64,000 nucleotides of DNA. Origin: Silurus meridionalis. Lineage: Eukaryota > Chordata > Actinopteri > Siluriformes > Siluridae. The number at the start of each line of letters is the position of its first letter. The first letter of the stretch is position 1. Of the stretch, positions 19,073-33,289 are shown in pieces. The position numbers and the translations under genes were made by a program. The notes below the pieces were generated by a model. It saw only the letters and a list, made by a program, of their open reading frames with translations. It was not told the origin of the DNA and ran no database searches. The stretch is taken from the NCBI RefSeq assembly GCF_014805685.1, contig NC_060886.1:15554108-15618107 (forward strand). Direction: 5' to 3'.

Positions 19073-19300
19073 TACTAATTTCACCATTTGATATGCGATC
19101 GCAACCGATTCTAACGAGCTATTTACACTAGATCCAATGTAATTACAGGAAACTATAACTGTAAATTTACAGTTCTTCCTCCCCTCTTATAGGTTTTCAG
19201 GATCTATTGCCGCTTTCTTTAAAGGGAACAGGAGGCCCTATGGCCTGATACTCGCCTCACTCTATAGGGTTAGTGCCTGGACATCTGGATGTAGTAAGAG

Positions 19301-19353
19301 ACACCCACACACACATAAAGACTCACGCACATACACTCACACACACGCACACG

Positions 19354-19411
<58 letters not shown>
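19301..19411. repeat. (CA)n microsatellite, imperfect then perfect
   Basis: Imperfect CA units with CG, CT and AT interruptions pass into a perfect CA run up to 19411. Confidence 0.97.
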
Positions 19412-19707
19412 AGCAGGAACACTTAGCTAGAGAGAGCCCAGTCCTCCCTCTCAAGTATTATGTAAATTGAATTTGTTAATTCAGTGCCCCTGTCTCAGGA
19501 AAATCTGCCACCAACACCTGCCACTGTTTCAAGCGCAAAGACGCAGATTCACACTGACATGGTCTTCATTAAATAAACAAACCAGGTTCTCCATAACAGC
19601 ATTTGGTGGAAGGCACCATCAATTCTTATACATTTAGATCACAGAAATTGGGACTGACACTGAGGAGCTCTATCCTCCTGTCTCCAAACACATGGGGTGA
19701 AAACAGG

Positions 19708-19708
<1 letters not shown>

Positions 19709-19773
<65 letters not shown>
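19709..19773. repeat. (TG)n microsatellite
   Basis: About 32 perfect TG units. Confidence 0.97.
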
Positions 19774-19775
<2 letters not shown>

Positions 19776-20558
19776 CTGAACGTGGGTGCCTTCCTGCCTC
19801 TGAAACTGCTAAGACTAGGACATGACTGATGTATATTTCAGCCACAGTTCCACAATCAAAGAAACTCTTGTGGCCTTCCGATGCATCATCTAAATTTCAT
19901 AAAGACTCCAACGCCATGTGCCCTTCAATGGCACAGTACCGCTGGCAAGCATAATGTCGATTTTCCTTTAACTCTGACACTTGTTCTTTGCGCCTGTCTA
20001 TCTTCCTTCTCCTTCGCTTACATCCTCTTAACAGGATCAAGGCAAATTCATGTGAGGCTGGCTCACAGAGGCACGGAGGCAAGAGAGCTGTAGAATGCCA
20101 GCATTCTGCAGCACACAGGTGTAAACCTCTTGGGGCAACACTTTCTGACTTTCAGTTGAATTCAGTGATATTTGAATGGGCATATACCTGGTTGCTGTTA
20201 GGGAAAAATAAATAAGGCAGGTGAAAGTTGGCAGAAGGCTTAACATTTTCTAATCTGTTTTTTCCTCACTATACGCTTTGTTTCATGGTTTATTTATTGA
20301 CACTGGCTGTGGCTTCAAAGAAAAAATTTCATAAGGTAGAAGTTTTTACTAAGAGTAGAGAGAGGGCACACTTTTAAAACACACTGGGGCATTAGCACAC
20401 TATTAAAAGAGCTAATAAAATGCTTCAATTCTGTAAAAACTAACACAAGCAACTCTGCCCTTTAGTGTGAGCAGGGAGCAGGGCTCAGTGCTCTTTGCTA
20501 CATTGCTACATATGTATTCTTTTACTCATACTCATACACATACACACACAAACACACA

Positions 20559-20597
<39 letters not shown>

Positions 20598-21329
20598 TCA
20601 TGCACACATTTTTCGACTATCACATTTTACATAAAATTAGTAAACAACTGTGTGGAATTTCGACCGTAGCTTGACTTGCAATGTCAGTGTTAATGGCTGT
20701 TTTCTGTGTATATGTGTATATGATTTAGCAACTTCCTTTATGAGCATTAATTGACTATAGACTATTACAGACTGTACAGTACATAGTCTGGCTGACATCC
20801 AAAGTGAAATCACTAAAATCACTACTACAGTTTTCTTGCTTTTCTTTTATTAAATACACTATGCTATATGAATTCAAATCTGAAACAACAGCTTGCAACA
20901 TACCTTCTGTTCCTGACATACCATAATAAGCTAAAATTGCATTTATTACATTGCTTTCAATCCGCATTGGAAAGCAACTTGAGCCCAATAATCTATGCTC
21001 TCTACTGGAGCTAGAGTAATGCAAGGCTACAACATCAACAGATGGCTAAATCAATCAAATATCTGGTAATTAAATAACTTCAAGAGTTAGCACAACACCA
21101 TAGTGCATAAACATTAGCAAGTGCAAACTGACAGAGTGAAGAGATTTCTTGTAAGAGTAAAACCTCTGGAGCATTTAGTTCCCTTTTGTGTTTCTTTTCT
21201 GTTTATGCCTGTTGGGTATGGTTTGGAGATTATGCCTCATTTGACCAGTTTTTGCTTCATTTCTTTTAAATGTGCAGTCATGTCAAAATATTTGACAGCT
21301 TGAACAACATCCATTGTAATTAAAGGTCA
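19774..21329. other. no gene recognised; CA repeat at 20535-20593
   Basis: Mixed sequence with a CA microsatellite. Open frames on both strands around 19881-20246 overlap each other and lack any family resemblance. Confidence 0.6.
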
Positions 21330-21760
21330 AATGGCATGCAAACTAAACAAGGTGGACCATCAGTCGTTGCTGTGGTTTTGAATAGGGGGGAATTGCAGCA
21401 TAACCGGGTGCATCAGCATTTGGCCATTTCCATAAATGCTCGCGGCTGTCTTGCTATTACTATTTTTAAATGCACTTGGGCTAAATGCCCTGTCACATCA
21501 TTTGCGTTTTCGCCAAATACGGCTACCATTTCCTAAAGGCCATATTCTAAAACAAATGCCCATTATCATGAAGTCTGCCTCAGCGAGTGAAACTTTGAGT
21601 CCTCGGTTGAGATCATTGACAGCTTGACGTGGCGAAGGTCAATTGAAATAACAGGTTTGCGCTTTATTATGAATTTAGCTCCTGTGTTTCACTTTGCAAG
21701 TGAGCTGGGAACATTGTGTCTGAGGGAAGGCAGGTAGCCGCCATCCACACACGCTAATGA
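21330..21760. promoter_or_regulatory. candidate distal enhancer
   Basis: About 430 bp of high-complexity sequence in a repeat-rich domain, with several CpGs (CGCGGC, TTTGCGTTTTCGCC, ATACGGC, GACGTGGCG) and motifs such as TTTATTATGAATTTAGC, ATTGACAGCTTGAC and CCATATTCTAAAA. The retained CpGs in AT-rich DNA suggest constraint or lack of methylation. Inference only. Confidence 0.3.
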
Positions 21761-23849
21761 GAAGGTTATGCTAAACCACACATGGCAAAACTTGTGATTA
21801 CGATTAATATTTTCTGAATATTTTTAACCGGTTATACAGTGCATGAGGATTGACGCGAGGTTAGGCTGAGAAAAAAAGTATGTTTGGCATCATTAATATT
21901 ATGTAGTTACTCCACCATAACTTGATGTGACACATTACTTGATATGGTCTTTAAACACATGGCAATATAACTAAATTAGGAAACTGTTAACATAATTTTA
22001 GGGTCATTTTTACATAAATCTGTTTAGAGATTTACAGCCTCTCAGGGTTAGTTTTTTGGTAAATTCCTCAACTTCTATTACCAGTTAATGTAAAGCAGAA
22101 TGCTTCAAGACTTTCCATAAAGCACTAGGCACTTACCTCTGGCTGTGCACAGCACTTGTCACATGGTCTAGTTAGAGGCATTGTCTGCAATTCCACATTC
22201 TCTGAGTATAAATTCCTCACATCAATTTTTATATAAAGCTAAGAGCCTAAAAGTTTGTCTGCCCACAACACCTGCTATAGTCCCACTACCTTCTTAAGAA
22301 CCATCCATGATGAACACACAGGGAGCAGCTGTCTCCTCCCTGCACCCAGTCCACAAACACATAAACATGCAGTTAAATATTCTGTACTGTAATATGGTGT
22401 GTCACTCAGCCTCTATCTTTACAAAGGTTACATGCATTAATGTCAGTCAGGGGGAGTCCCAGAAGCAGGGCTCCCCATAGCCACCCTACTTTTAAAGGTG
22501 CAGCAGCACGGCACGTCACAGCCAGTATGAAGATACAAACAAGATGGCAAAGCGCATCAATCCGCCACTGCCTCCTGCCACTTTGATCTAATTCCACTCT
22601 TTGCTTTCTGATGCATGGAGCTGTCAGATTAAGGGCTGCTCAGGAGCATGCCGTGGCTGTTGAGCTTGACAGCCTGTGTGATGGATTACAGACAAAACAA
22701 AAGGGTTATCACCTTCACCACCAACATTTCTATCCTTTCAGAGAGCTAGGGGAAGAGAACACATCATGCTCCCCCGACAGAGAGAATGCATTGGTAACGG
22801 GAGAACACAATGTTGAAACTTCGCTTCTTATACATTTCTTGGAAGAAGAGCCCCTGTATGGAAATATAGTTTATCATCTTACATGCATATCCACATCTGT
22901 ATATGAAGCACAATCACCTGATTTCCAATTCAAAGGTGAGAAATGAGACCATTCTTCCAAGCTCCAATCAGAAATAAACTCTGGAGACTGTCTGTGTGTT
23001 TTGTCAATACATCTTATAACCATAACGTCTTATTCTGGGTTCTCCTGTTTCCAGTAAGTGGACTGACTTTGGTCATTTGCCCTTTGGTGTAAATCAGGGC
23101 ATCCCAGTCAGAATGTATTCCTGGATCACACTCTGTGTTCATAGAATAGTCTCTGAAAATAAGTGAAAGCAGTAAAACCAAACAACAGCCAAACAGCCTC
23201 CAGGACTAAGTGGTTTCATTATACAGTAGTGTAGCAACTTAGAAAGATGCTAAAATGCCATTTTTGCATGAACCCTTCATGTTGTTGAGCGTTAGTAAAC
23301 AGTGTTAGCAGCTTCAAATCACTTTAAAAATGATGAATAATTTTAAAGTGTTTGAGGTGACCTTACCAATTATGTAAGCATTCATTAGTGTGGAGGAGCA
23401 GCATTCTTTTTGTCCTTGTCAAGATGAAACATATGTTATTCAAATCAAGTTTTGAAGAGGAACAAGCAGGGAGGAATTCACATTCAGTGGAGTGTACTGA
23501 GTTTGAAAATACCCACATTGAATTCAAATGACAGAAGCAGATAATGAGAGCGTTTGATGTGACATGTTCACTGGGGAGATGTTACAAAGGCAGTCAACCT
23601 CGCTAAGCAACCACATTACAGGTCAGTTTACAACACACTCTCTTCCACACAGACACAGAAGACTTTCTACCAAGCTTAATGATGTTAAAATGGAACAAAA
23701 GCTGTGTACAACTCCTGTCTTCAGAGGGTCTGAGTGAAGTTTGATGCTATGCATAGATACCTAGATTTTGAGTTGATTTATTTGCTAATATCATTAGTGT
23801 TCCGCTTGTTTATATAGAACAAGAAGTGTGACCCTATCTGGCATTTAGT

Positions 23850-23903
<54 letters not shown>

Positions 23904-24144
23904 TGGGCATGCATCTACATTACAGACCACAGGCTGTCTCTGGAAACAAGACTAATAAGCAACCCCCAGCAGTAAAACAGCCGTGTAGAATTGAGTGACA
24001 GATGTGAACTAATGCTGGGCTATGTTTATTCTAACTGATGGAGAAATCATAGCAAAGCATGCGAGGCATTACTGCTGTACATAATGACAAACATAAGAAA
24101 CATTACTTACTAATAATAGTGCCACAGTGTTTGTGTGTCTCTTC

Positions 24145-24183
<39 letters not shown>

Positions 24184-26429
24184 ACAAGGACAAGGGGAAT
24201 GAAAGAAAATAAAGATCCATTGTGTGTTTACATGTGTGTGTTTTCATTGGTATGTTTTCAGTTACCACTGATACTATTGAGCAATTCTCTTAATTCATTC
24301 TTTCACAGAGTTTGTAGAGAATACATTCTTTCACTTTTCACTTTTGGGCCATGATTGGATATAGTGACAGAAGCTAAATCACCCCATTAACATTCTTACA
24401 TGTTTCTTCTCCAAAAGTATAGACTGACAAAAAGGGACTTTTTCAACTTTAAGAGATCAGACTTTCGAAAGCAGGTTACACTGCATTTAATAATTGTTGT
24501 GAAGCCAAGGAAAAATCCTCCCCAGCCCTCAGAATGGAACTTAGTGCTCAGTAAAGCCTCCAAGATTTCCCCCTCCTTTCCTTACCGTAGGCTCTGCTGA
24601 TTATCACTGACGGGCCCTGGCATCTCTCCTGGGAACCAGACCAGGTCTCATGACTGGCTCTAGATAGAACGATCTAATGGGGTCACACTTTAAGTCAAGA
24701 GTCTATTAATAAGAATCAATAAATACGCCATAAGAGATGCAGAAGATGACAGCAGACACCAGCACATTGTGACCAAAGGAGGTTGGGCTCAAAGATGCAG
24801 AGGTTCAGCGAGGTAAAACCATGTTTTCTGTCATGGGTGTGAATGTGAATGTGTGTGTGAGTCTGTGTGTGTTCCTCTGTATGACTGCTTGCTGGACTAA
24901 TATAAATGAACATAGCTCCTGTATTTGGGGGCCTTGTCTTCTTGGTTTTATAGGCCCAATGCAATGTCTGGACATTATTTTTAAAGTGTTTTTGGCACAA
25001 TTCTTTGTACATTTTTGTGTTATTCTCTATGGATTAATATGCTTTTTCAGCAAGGTTTCATAGTGCTGTAACGTTCATTATTTTTAGTGGTTATATGACT
25101 GTGGGCGTAGGCAGGCAGATTTGTTATTCCCTCACACCAGTCTAAAGTAGGACGGACCAGGAAAGACAGGAAGAAAAATATGATAAATACAGGATACAAT
25201 TCAACTTCATACTAAACACTACTCTTTAAAAAATATACATTAAAAAAAAGATTAAAATATGCATTCATATACATGACAGGGACATCATACTAAATGTAAA
25301 TGAAATGCATCTCATAAAAGTAAAAAAAACAAACACATTCTTTAGTACTATAACAATGCAATAAATTTAAGAGGACCTATCTAAATGTTATGTAGCATTA
25401 GTCAGTGTGGGCAAAGGGTGCTTTTAATTTTACTAGGGTTTCAATGGGACAGTGAAAAAAAAAAACAAGCCCAGCTGATACATGCCCTTCCCACAATGCC
25501 CACAGGAGCCCTGGGTAATTGAGCATGTTCACTTCCCCTTTAAAACCCTTTAACTGTGTGATAAAACTGGCAGTATGGTTATGACTGTGGGAAGTGTTCT
25601 TACAGAGCCTCTCCTGAGTGGAGTTAGATAGAGTTATCAAGCAATATTTAATGTACTGTACTAATTATTCCTCAATGTCTTAATCAAGTATAAAATGCAA
25701 TAGGATGCACTTTATAGCCATGCAAAACTGTGCAAATTAGCAAATATGACGTTCTGTAAATTCTTACTCCAGAGCTCTTTGTGTGCTGCCAGTGTTGGGA
25801 AAGACAGAGGGAATGAGTAGTGTATGTGTGTGTGTCCACAGGAATTTGTGCCACGTTAAGTCAGGAGTTGTTGTACAGTTTAATTTAGCTAGCCAGAGCA
25901 TACTCTGATGTGAAGCATATGATATTACTTAGGTAGGTATGAAAGCAATCTGCTTTAATATCAAACACTGTGCTGCAAAGAATGCTAAGGTCAACAGAGG
26001 TGAGGTTCTGACTGGTTGAAGCAAAAAAGAGGCTATAAAGTATTAATCAATGGCAGTTTCTTACTACTGTGCACTGTGCAATAAAGTTTGTGGTAAATTG
26101 CTACAAATGCCCCATGAAATGGCAATGAAACTCAAGTGTGTGTATAATAAGCTGTAGGGGCCATGCAGTATTATTCAGTATTGCCTCTAAGCTTTGGCTG
26201 TGAACAGATTTAGATTTGTGTCCCTGGTTAGCACCAGAGACTTTAGTTCAGTATTAGAACTTCAGCAGTCCTTTTAGCGGGAGCTTCTAAAGTTTGTCTG
26301 CAATCGTCTTGTAGAGTAGGCTGCTAAAAGAATAGAAAAACTGAAAAATATCATCCTTTTCTAGCTACAGAAATTCTGTGATGTAAAATTACAAGCATGT
26401 TCTTTATAAAAACTACATGCCTTTCAAAA
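21761..26429. other. no gene recognised; TG and CT/CA repeats
   Basis: Ordinary AT-rich sequence with microsatellites at 23854-23901 (TG) and 24145-24186 (CT then CA). Open frames, for example 22611-22946, have no recognisable domain. No transposon recognised. Confidence 0.6.
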
Positions 26430-26880
26430 TACCTAGCTAAACAGCCAGCTGAGTGGAAGGTGGCATTAAGGTATATGGTGCTGCAGCACACCACATGCAG
26501 ATGACGACGTGAGCTGTATAGCCATGTTGGCCTTTTTGCCTTCGTCTACATGTGCCCATGTAATGATGCAATGAAAATTCACGATGCGAGCATATTAACT
26601 CCAGTTTCATGACATGAATTAAAAAGAGCCTCATTTTGATGCCTAATTATTTTTTAGACTTGACAACCTTGTAGCGGCCAGCTCATTGTTGGTAACAATA
26701 GACTTATTGCTTTCCCAAAAAGATGCACAGCGGTAAGTGAACCCATAATTACCACCCATAATGACAACATTCCCTCTACACACTCGGCTGTAAAACAGCT
26801 AGCGTAATTGTGCCTAGATTCCAAGAATATCAGCAATGCTTTGAGACTGTCACGCCCCAGATATTGTTCGCTGGGCATTT
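26430..26880. promoter_or_regulatory. candidate distal element
   Basis: About 450 bp of complex sequence with AGATGACGACGTGAGC, GTAATGATGCAATG, GAATTAAAAAG, GCCTAATTATT and CATAATTACC. No simple repeats. Inference only. Confidence 0.25.
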
Positions 26881-27239
26881 TAACAACATTGTTTTCTTAC
26901 ATAACACACTCAATATGAACTTTTAAACTCCTGAATACCAACAGAGAGATCTAAATGTGTTTATTCTTGTGTGTGTGAAAAGTGAATATTTTGATCTCTG
27001 ACAAGAAGACCAGAGTGAGGAAGGTAAGGGTACTGTACATAAAGTAAAATATGTAGACAGTCATGCTCAGTGGAAACCCTTTGTTTTGTTTTGCTTTGCT
27101 TTTTAGCTTATATTTAAAGCTTGTTTTATTTCCAGTTCCATGGCTTTTTCTAAAACAAATATGATCATAATTCACATCAAGATTAATACAATATGTACAT
27201 ACATATCATATGTACAATGTTATTTTCCAGTATGAACTC
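26881..27239. other. no gene recognised
   Basis: AT-rich sequence with a TTTTG-repeat near 27081-27102. Nothing recognised. Confidence 0.6.
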
Positions 27240-28360
27240 GCCTAGCCCAGCAGAGATTTTTTGCTTGTGATGAAAATAGCTTCTTTTGGTGGGCAGGGCT
27301 GGTTTGATTTTGGCCATGCTTTTGAGAGGCAGGACACACAGTGAAACTGATGTCCATGACGGACGCCTGTGGGCATCCAATCACAGAGGTTCTCCATCCC
27401 TGCCAGCTCAGCGAGGCCTGTGTCAGTCACATGGCTAATGACCACTTCAGTGACGGCTTCCTATCAGTGTAATAAGAAGCACCTGTTAGCAGGGAGCCCA
27501 AACATGGAGAGGGTTGTAATCAACCCCGGGGGACTGATTGAATCTTTCCTCCTGACGGTGGAGACGCGCTCCAGTGAAAGGCTGCCTCCGCTCATGACTG
27601 CTGAAAATGGATCTGCGTGGATTAGCTTGGGACCAACAGCCGGATGAGACTTATTGGTTTATGATTGGTCTGAGCCTGACCACATTAACCCACTGATTGT
27701 TCACAAAGACATTATTAAAGGTTTCCAGAGAGAGAAAAATTACAGTCCTAATCATCCAGCTTCTAGCATGCACAGAGGAGATGTGATACTGGAAAAGCCC
27801 TTGTTATTCATAGAAAAGTGCTGCCAAAGAAGTGTGGCTCCTTGTCGATTAAGGTTATTGTGCAATTTCATGTCATCTGTAGCACAATGAGCAATGAGAT
27901 TAAGTTCAATTTAGACCTGCAGTAGGATTTCCTCACCTCCGTCAGGCCCTAAGCCCCACCATGTCAAGCAGGCCCACTGGGAAATCAGCCATCTCCAGAC
28001 AGGTCACCACTGGCCCATGTATATATTCATGGGCTTAATCTCACATCATTTCTGTGCTGCAGGGAAAGAAACGTATTTAATTTACACTCGCTCCATTTGG
28101 TTCACACAATGCACACTGGGGAAAATTTCATATTTGTGTCTTTCAGAGTAGAGATTCGTCAGGCTAGTGAATAACATATCAGGGAATGGAACCTGGTTTG
28201 TGGAATTCAACCTGAACACTTTAAAGCATTGAGGCCTCTGTGGGAGTCAATTTGAGTGAAAGGCTCCAAGTTGTCTCCAGCAGATGCTGAGTGTATATTA
28301 AACAGATTAATTATTAAAACATGCTTGACAGATGAAACGTGGGACCTCGGGCTCAAGAGA
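27240..28360. promoter_or_regulatory. candidate distal enhancer block, about 1.1 kb
   Basis: The longest repeat-free, compositionally balanced block of the flank. Features include GGGGGACTGATTGAATC, CCTAATCATCC, GTCGATTAAGGTTATTGTGC, GAGATTAAGTTCAATTTAG and ATTAATTATTAAAAC. The open frames 27369-27647 and 27654-27890 are short and without family match. Inference only. Confidence 0.3.
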
Positions 28361-28879
28361 GAATGTTTGTTCTTCTGCCATACACTGTAGTCATTTGGTT
28401 TTTGGTTCTCAAGTTATTAGGCACCTTGTTGAGGTTTTCATGGGTTTGCTGTCATATGGGCTATGCTAAAACCATTTGTGCCTGTCTGAGATCGAAGGTA
28501 TGATCAAAATATGAGGTACTCTTTAAGCTTATTTCAAATATTCAGGGAATAAAATACTTTGTTAGCATGGAGTGGAGCTGTCAAGATAATTTATTCTTTC
28601 ATGGAGTTTCTTGGGCCAACTGCAAGATAAAATTATGAAAGGATAAAAATTTTCCTTGTTAATCATCAAACCATCAGAGAGTATTTTTGTGATTAGATTA
28701 TCCAGACAGACTGAGAGGAAAGGATCCGCTTAAAATGAATCACTTTTGCAAATAAAATGCAAAAGAATCTTTTTAGTCTCCACTATAAGACTCTCATGCA
28801 TATTTAGCAATGAGAAATCTCAGGATGGTTGCCAAAGTTCTAAGCAGTGGTAATTGGAATTCATATTTTGGAGAATAGA
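28361..28879. other. no gene recognised
   Basis: AT-rich sequence; nothing recognised. Confidence 0.6.
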
Positions 28880-29480
28880 GAGAGATGTTTTGGAAGTAGC
28901 TTGCTTTAAAAAAAAAAACGACAGAGGATGCAACAGCAGTAGCACTAGAGCTGAAGACAGAGAATGAGTCCCCCTGCCAGGCAGATCTGCATCTGGCAAC
29001 GCATTTGAGAGCCACCTGCTCCAACAAGCCGTCCCCCAAACATCTGACCATGAAAATTGGGAACAAATTATTCTGTCTGAGATCTAAGAAGTCTCCAGTG
29101 CTAAAACGATCAAGAAATGGCTGGACCTTATCTCCCATTAGGCACCAAAGACACGCGGCAGCAGCCACCAGTTACCTGGCCTCCCTGTTGACAGCATTGT
29201 CACTGGCAGGTCCCCCCGGCCTCCGCCAGTCCCTGGGGACTGGGTCTCAGATGCAGATCACCACGATTAGGGCAGGACAGCCCTCCCTTCAGAGTGATTA
29301 GCATTCCCCTGGCGTGACCTACAGGTGTACCCCAGATTAAGTGAATAAATTCATCGCCCAGAGGATCACTGGGCCTGACCCCCTGCTGCAGGGGCCTGAA
29401 TGAAAATGTGCTGGGAGCTTATAGGCACAGGCATGATTACAGCCTCACCCTGGAGGACACACAGGCCTGACAGCCTGGAG
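28880..29480. promoter_or_regulatory. candidate distal enhancer, GC-balanced block
   Basis: About 600 bp with higher GC than its surroundings, no simple repeats, and GATTA cores (ACGATTAGGGC, GTGATTAGCATTCC, CAGATTAAGTG). Contains the short palindrome CCCCTGCTGCAGGGG near 29382. Overlapping open frames on both strands lack domain signatures. Inference only. Confidence 0.28.
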
Positions 29481-31139
29481 AAAGGGGGGGACCATAGGAG
29501 GAATGAACTGGATTTCTTAGGTTTGTTTTCAAAGCAAACCCATTCGTTCATTTGTTGCCTCACTATCATAGTACCAGATCTTTACAGTATATTGTTTTTG
29601 GTGGGTTTTGTGTGTTTTTATTTTGCAGTTAACCATCCTTTGTAATTATTTGATAAAATAATCCAAGGTTGGTTTTTTTTCATAATTCATATTTTTCAAA
29701 AAAGCCAAAACATCTTCCAAAATTACTATTAACTCTGGAAAATCTTTGTTTTGTGCCTTAAGTATGAAGCATTCAGCATACTAAAATGGTTGGCAAAGCA
29801 AAAATCATTTTCAAGACTAGAAAAGGTTAAGCTTTGGGTCTTGACATAGACTTCACAATATACTTTATAGTTTTTATTTTTTTATTAATCCTATGGTCCA
29901 TTTAAACATAAGGTCCAGATAAACCCTCATCTGGAAAACAGACTGTCTAATAATTTTGCAGGGTTGTCTTGATGAACAATTAAACAGTGCCATTTGTCAC
30001 AGTACATATTTTGTATATAAAAAGTGGAGATAACAAATTCTTATGTGTAATTTTTATTTAATTATTTTCTCTGTTGTTGAGTCTCGGCCTTATTCTAATC
30101 TTTCTATGAATATCAGAAATGTACTCTTCTGTCTCTGTCTCAGAAACATCAAATCACTATCTCTGCCATTGACTACACTGGCCCTTGTTGTTTTTAACCT
30201 TTAAAGTTGTTGCTGGTGCTATATGCACATTAGAAAAGAGTAAATCAAAATATTTTACAAACTTTTCCCAAGTCCCATGAATCCCTCATTGCATCATGCA
30301 GAAATTAATATTTTTGCATTTTAGGCACTTTACATGTGCCAGTAAACATATTTACTACTGCTGAAGCTTATCTCTTATGTTTCATTTTGGACATTTTCAT
30401 GTCATCCCTAACTAAAGAAAGGGGTACTGAAATTATATTTGTATCCCAGGCTGTGCCTTAAACAGCCTTGCTTTCTCTACCATTTATCCTCTACATGTCC
30501 AAGTCTCTGTGAACAGCAGAGGCATTTGGTGTTGGGTTAAATTCTACTGTATTTTCCCCAAACGACTTAAAAAGCAAGCAAGCCAATATTTTAAGTTTTT
30601 CTGTTCCTAAATGCTTTATAGCTTTACTATAAACTGTGCATTAAACTAGATTGTGCAATAAATCTTTTATATAAAGCTTGAGAAATTAGACAATTAAAAT
30701 CTTATTTAAACCAGATCATTCTGTATTTGCCTGTTTTAGAGTGACCTCTTATTCCCTGTTGGCTTTAGTCTTTGGATGGTAAAGTCAAGGTTTCAGACAT
30801 GTCTGGTCTGCTTTTTCTTATTCAGTATTAATTGAGTGATAATAAAGTGAGCTCACTGAGGATTGTGACTAGAGGTGCATTCACTTCAATGGGAGCGGGG
30901 TGGATTAGGCCCAGTCTTAGCGCCCATGCCGTCTGCACTGGGAGAAAGTGTTTCAGGGCTCAACTGGCCACAGATGAACATAAGGGCCATTAGCATAAAG
31001 AGCAGACCATATGTATGGGTCTGAACACATGCCAGGTTATCCCACCTATACATTTTTTAAATGTATGTCTTGTGAAACAGATTTAAAAAAAAATATATCA
31101 TTGCCAAAATAATGATTAGGAATGCCAGAAAAGAGTGGT
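29481..31139. other. no gene recognised
   Basis: AT-rich filler with short T and A runs. Nothing recognised. Confidence 0.6.
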
Positions 31140-31700
31140 TATTGAGCAGTGTTGATTTCTTCTCCTTTTCCCTATCTTCTGCCAGGGATTGTTGTTATCA
31201 AATGACACAGTTTCTCAAGCACAGCGTTTGAATCCTAAGGACCTTGGGGAGCAGATTTGTCTCTCACAAGCCCCCTTCCAACGGGGATTAAGGAGATTAG
31301 AAACCATAAAATGACCAAGCGCAAACTCCCTAAGTAGCCCAGCTTTTCCCAGCTCCCCCGTCCTGGGATGGACCTAAGGCTGGTTTACAAAGTTCCCCTG
31401 AAAGGCCCTTCTTAACATAACAAAGGTCTCAACAATTCGCTGATCTGCCAGAATGGCAGACAATGAACTTGCGGCAGTCCACCCAGCTCATTTTCATCAG
31501 AACAAATGGCATTACACTTGGCAATGACATTGTTCTAAACTTGAACACGGGACTCTTCTTTCTTTGTGGAGCTCAAGGTGTCATATTAATTATTTAAATC
31601 TCCAGAAAATTTCCAGCTCTATTCCTCCAAGACCTTATCCAGTGCCAGAAGGCCTGGAATTTGCATTAGTTTTGTTAATTAGAACTGAAACAAGGCTTTG
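31140..31700. promoter_or_regulatory. candidate distal enhancer
   Basis: About 560 bp of complex sequence in AT-rich surroundings: GTTGTTATCAAATGACAC, GGGGATTAAGGAGATTAG, GTCATATTAATTATTTAAATC, GCATTAGTTTTGTTAATTAG. Inference only. Confidence 0.28.
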
Positions 31701-33289
31701 ATCTCAATGTAAATAAAAAAATGGAAACTTCCAGAATTTATTACTTTCCTTCTAACAAATTTAGCTTTTTCCCATCTTTATGTGTGTTCATTATGCCTGC
31801 GACAAACGCTGATTTAGCACGCACACTGGCAGGTGAGAGGTCAAGGGGTTCTAAAGTTAACCAGCTTTATAGGGTCAGTGATAACGGTAATCACATCCTA
31901 CATCTTATCCAATCTCCCTGACAACAGTGCTTTATGCAAACACATTTCAGGAAAGAAAAGGATTTAAACATAATATGTATGCTTGCAGTGTGTGGGGTGA
32001 GTAGTAAACACACACAAAAAATAAAATAAAACAATTTTCTAAAATTTCTCAAACAAAAAGCCTAATGAATTATAAAATGCATTATTTACAAATATTATGA
32101 GTGAATATTTTTCTGAATTAAACAAAAAATGAATAATATTCAACTACTGAAATAGATTTGAAATTTTATATAAAATCACTAAACATTCTACTATTTAATA
32201 ATACTTTAATATAAAGTGATAATATAATTTCACAGTATTTACCCACCTCAGTGTTTTGTGTGGAAATGATGAATAGTACATTTTTCAGTTACATTTGTAA
32301 TTATTGCTGAAGAAAATGGTCAAAAATAAATGAGTAAACAATTAATTTGATGAATTATTAGAAGGCTTGTCCACATTCCTGAATGAAAAGAAGCAAGCAT
32401 GCCTGTATCAGCTGATTTAGTGATGTAATAGGAAACATGAACTTCCACAATAACACCGTACACTTTGGGTCCACCAGGAGGCATTGGTTCACTCTGTAGT
32501 TTTCTCGTAAAAAAAATTATTAGGAAAATACTAAGAGTCTTTTTGATTCGGTTCCAGAGCTTGGCTTGTTTGATTAGTACATGTGGAGCCTGAAGTAAAG
32601 CAGATTAATTACATTAGACAGGTTTCAAAACACTATTGTCACCTCTGTTAAATCAGTATGGCATTACAGCAGTCATTTACTTGCACATGCCTGTTTCCCC
32701 TGTAAAGTAGAATTGTATGTATTTCACAGTACAGTACAATATGTGAATAAAATCTCGGAACCTGTGTCCTGAAACAGAATGGACATTCTCCCCATGGCAT
32801 CATTTAAGCCATTTAATCTTTTCTATTATTTGTGTATGGCTCTTTTCATATAACTATACCAACAATGACTGAGCTCTAGTTTTAAAATAGACACTAACAA
32901 AAGATGGCAATTATTTAAAACTATTTTGACACTCTGCGTTCATTATTCTTAGTTCAGATGCTTCACACTGAATTGGAAGTTGATTGTCCATATCTCTGGA
33001 CAAAAACCATTATGTACATTTGCATTTATCTTCTTCCAGTGGTGACATTATTCATGCTTATGGCCCACGTCTAGTTAACTGTCCCTCAGCAAGAGATGGT
33101 ATAATCATTGTGCTTACTGCAATGATAGCCAGTCAGGCAGCACAGTTTACCAATTTAGTCCAACCATTATCAACGGCTTAGAGAGAGATCAAACTCTAGT
33201 ATGTCCTGCTCTCACTCTCCCTGTCTTTTGGGTTTTTCAAATGTTCCCATTTAAGCTCCCTTTCCCTCAGAAGCCCACATTATGATTTA
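31701..33289. other. no gene recognised
   Basis: Very AT-rich in 31960-32360; nothing recognised. Confidence 0.6.
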
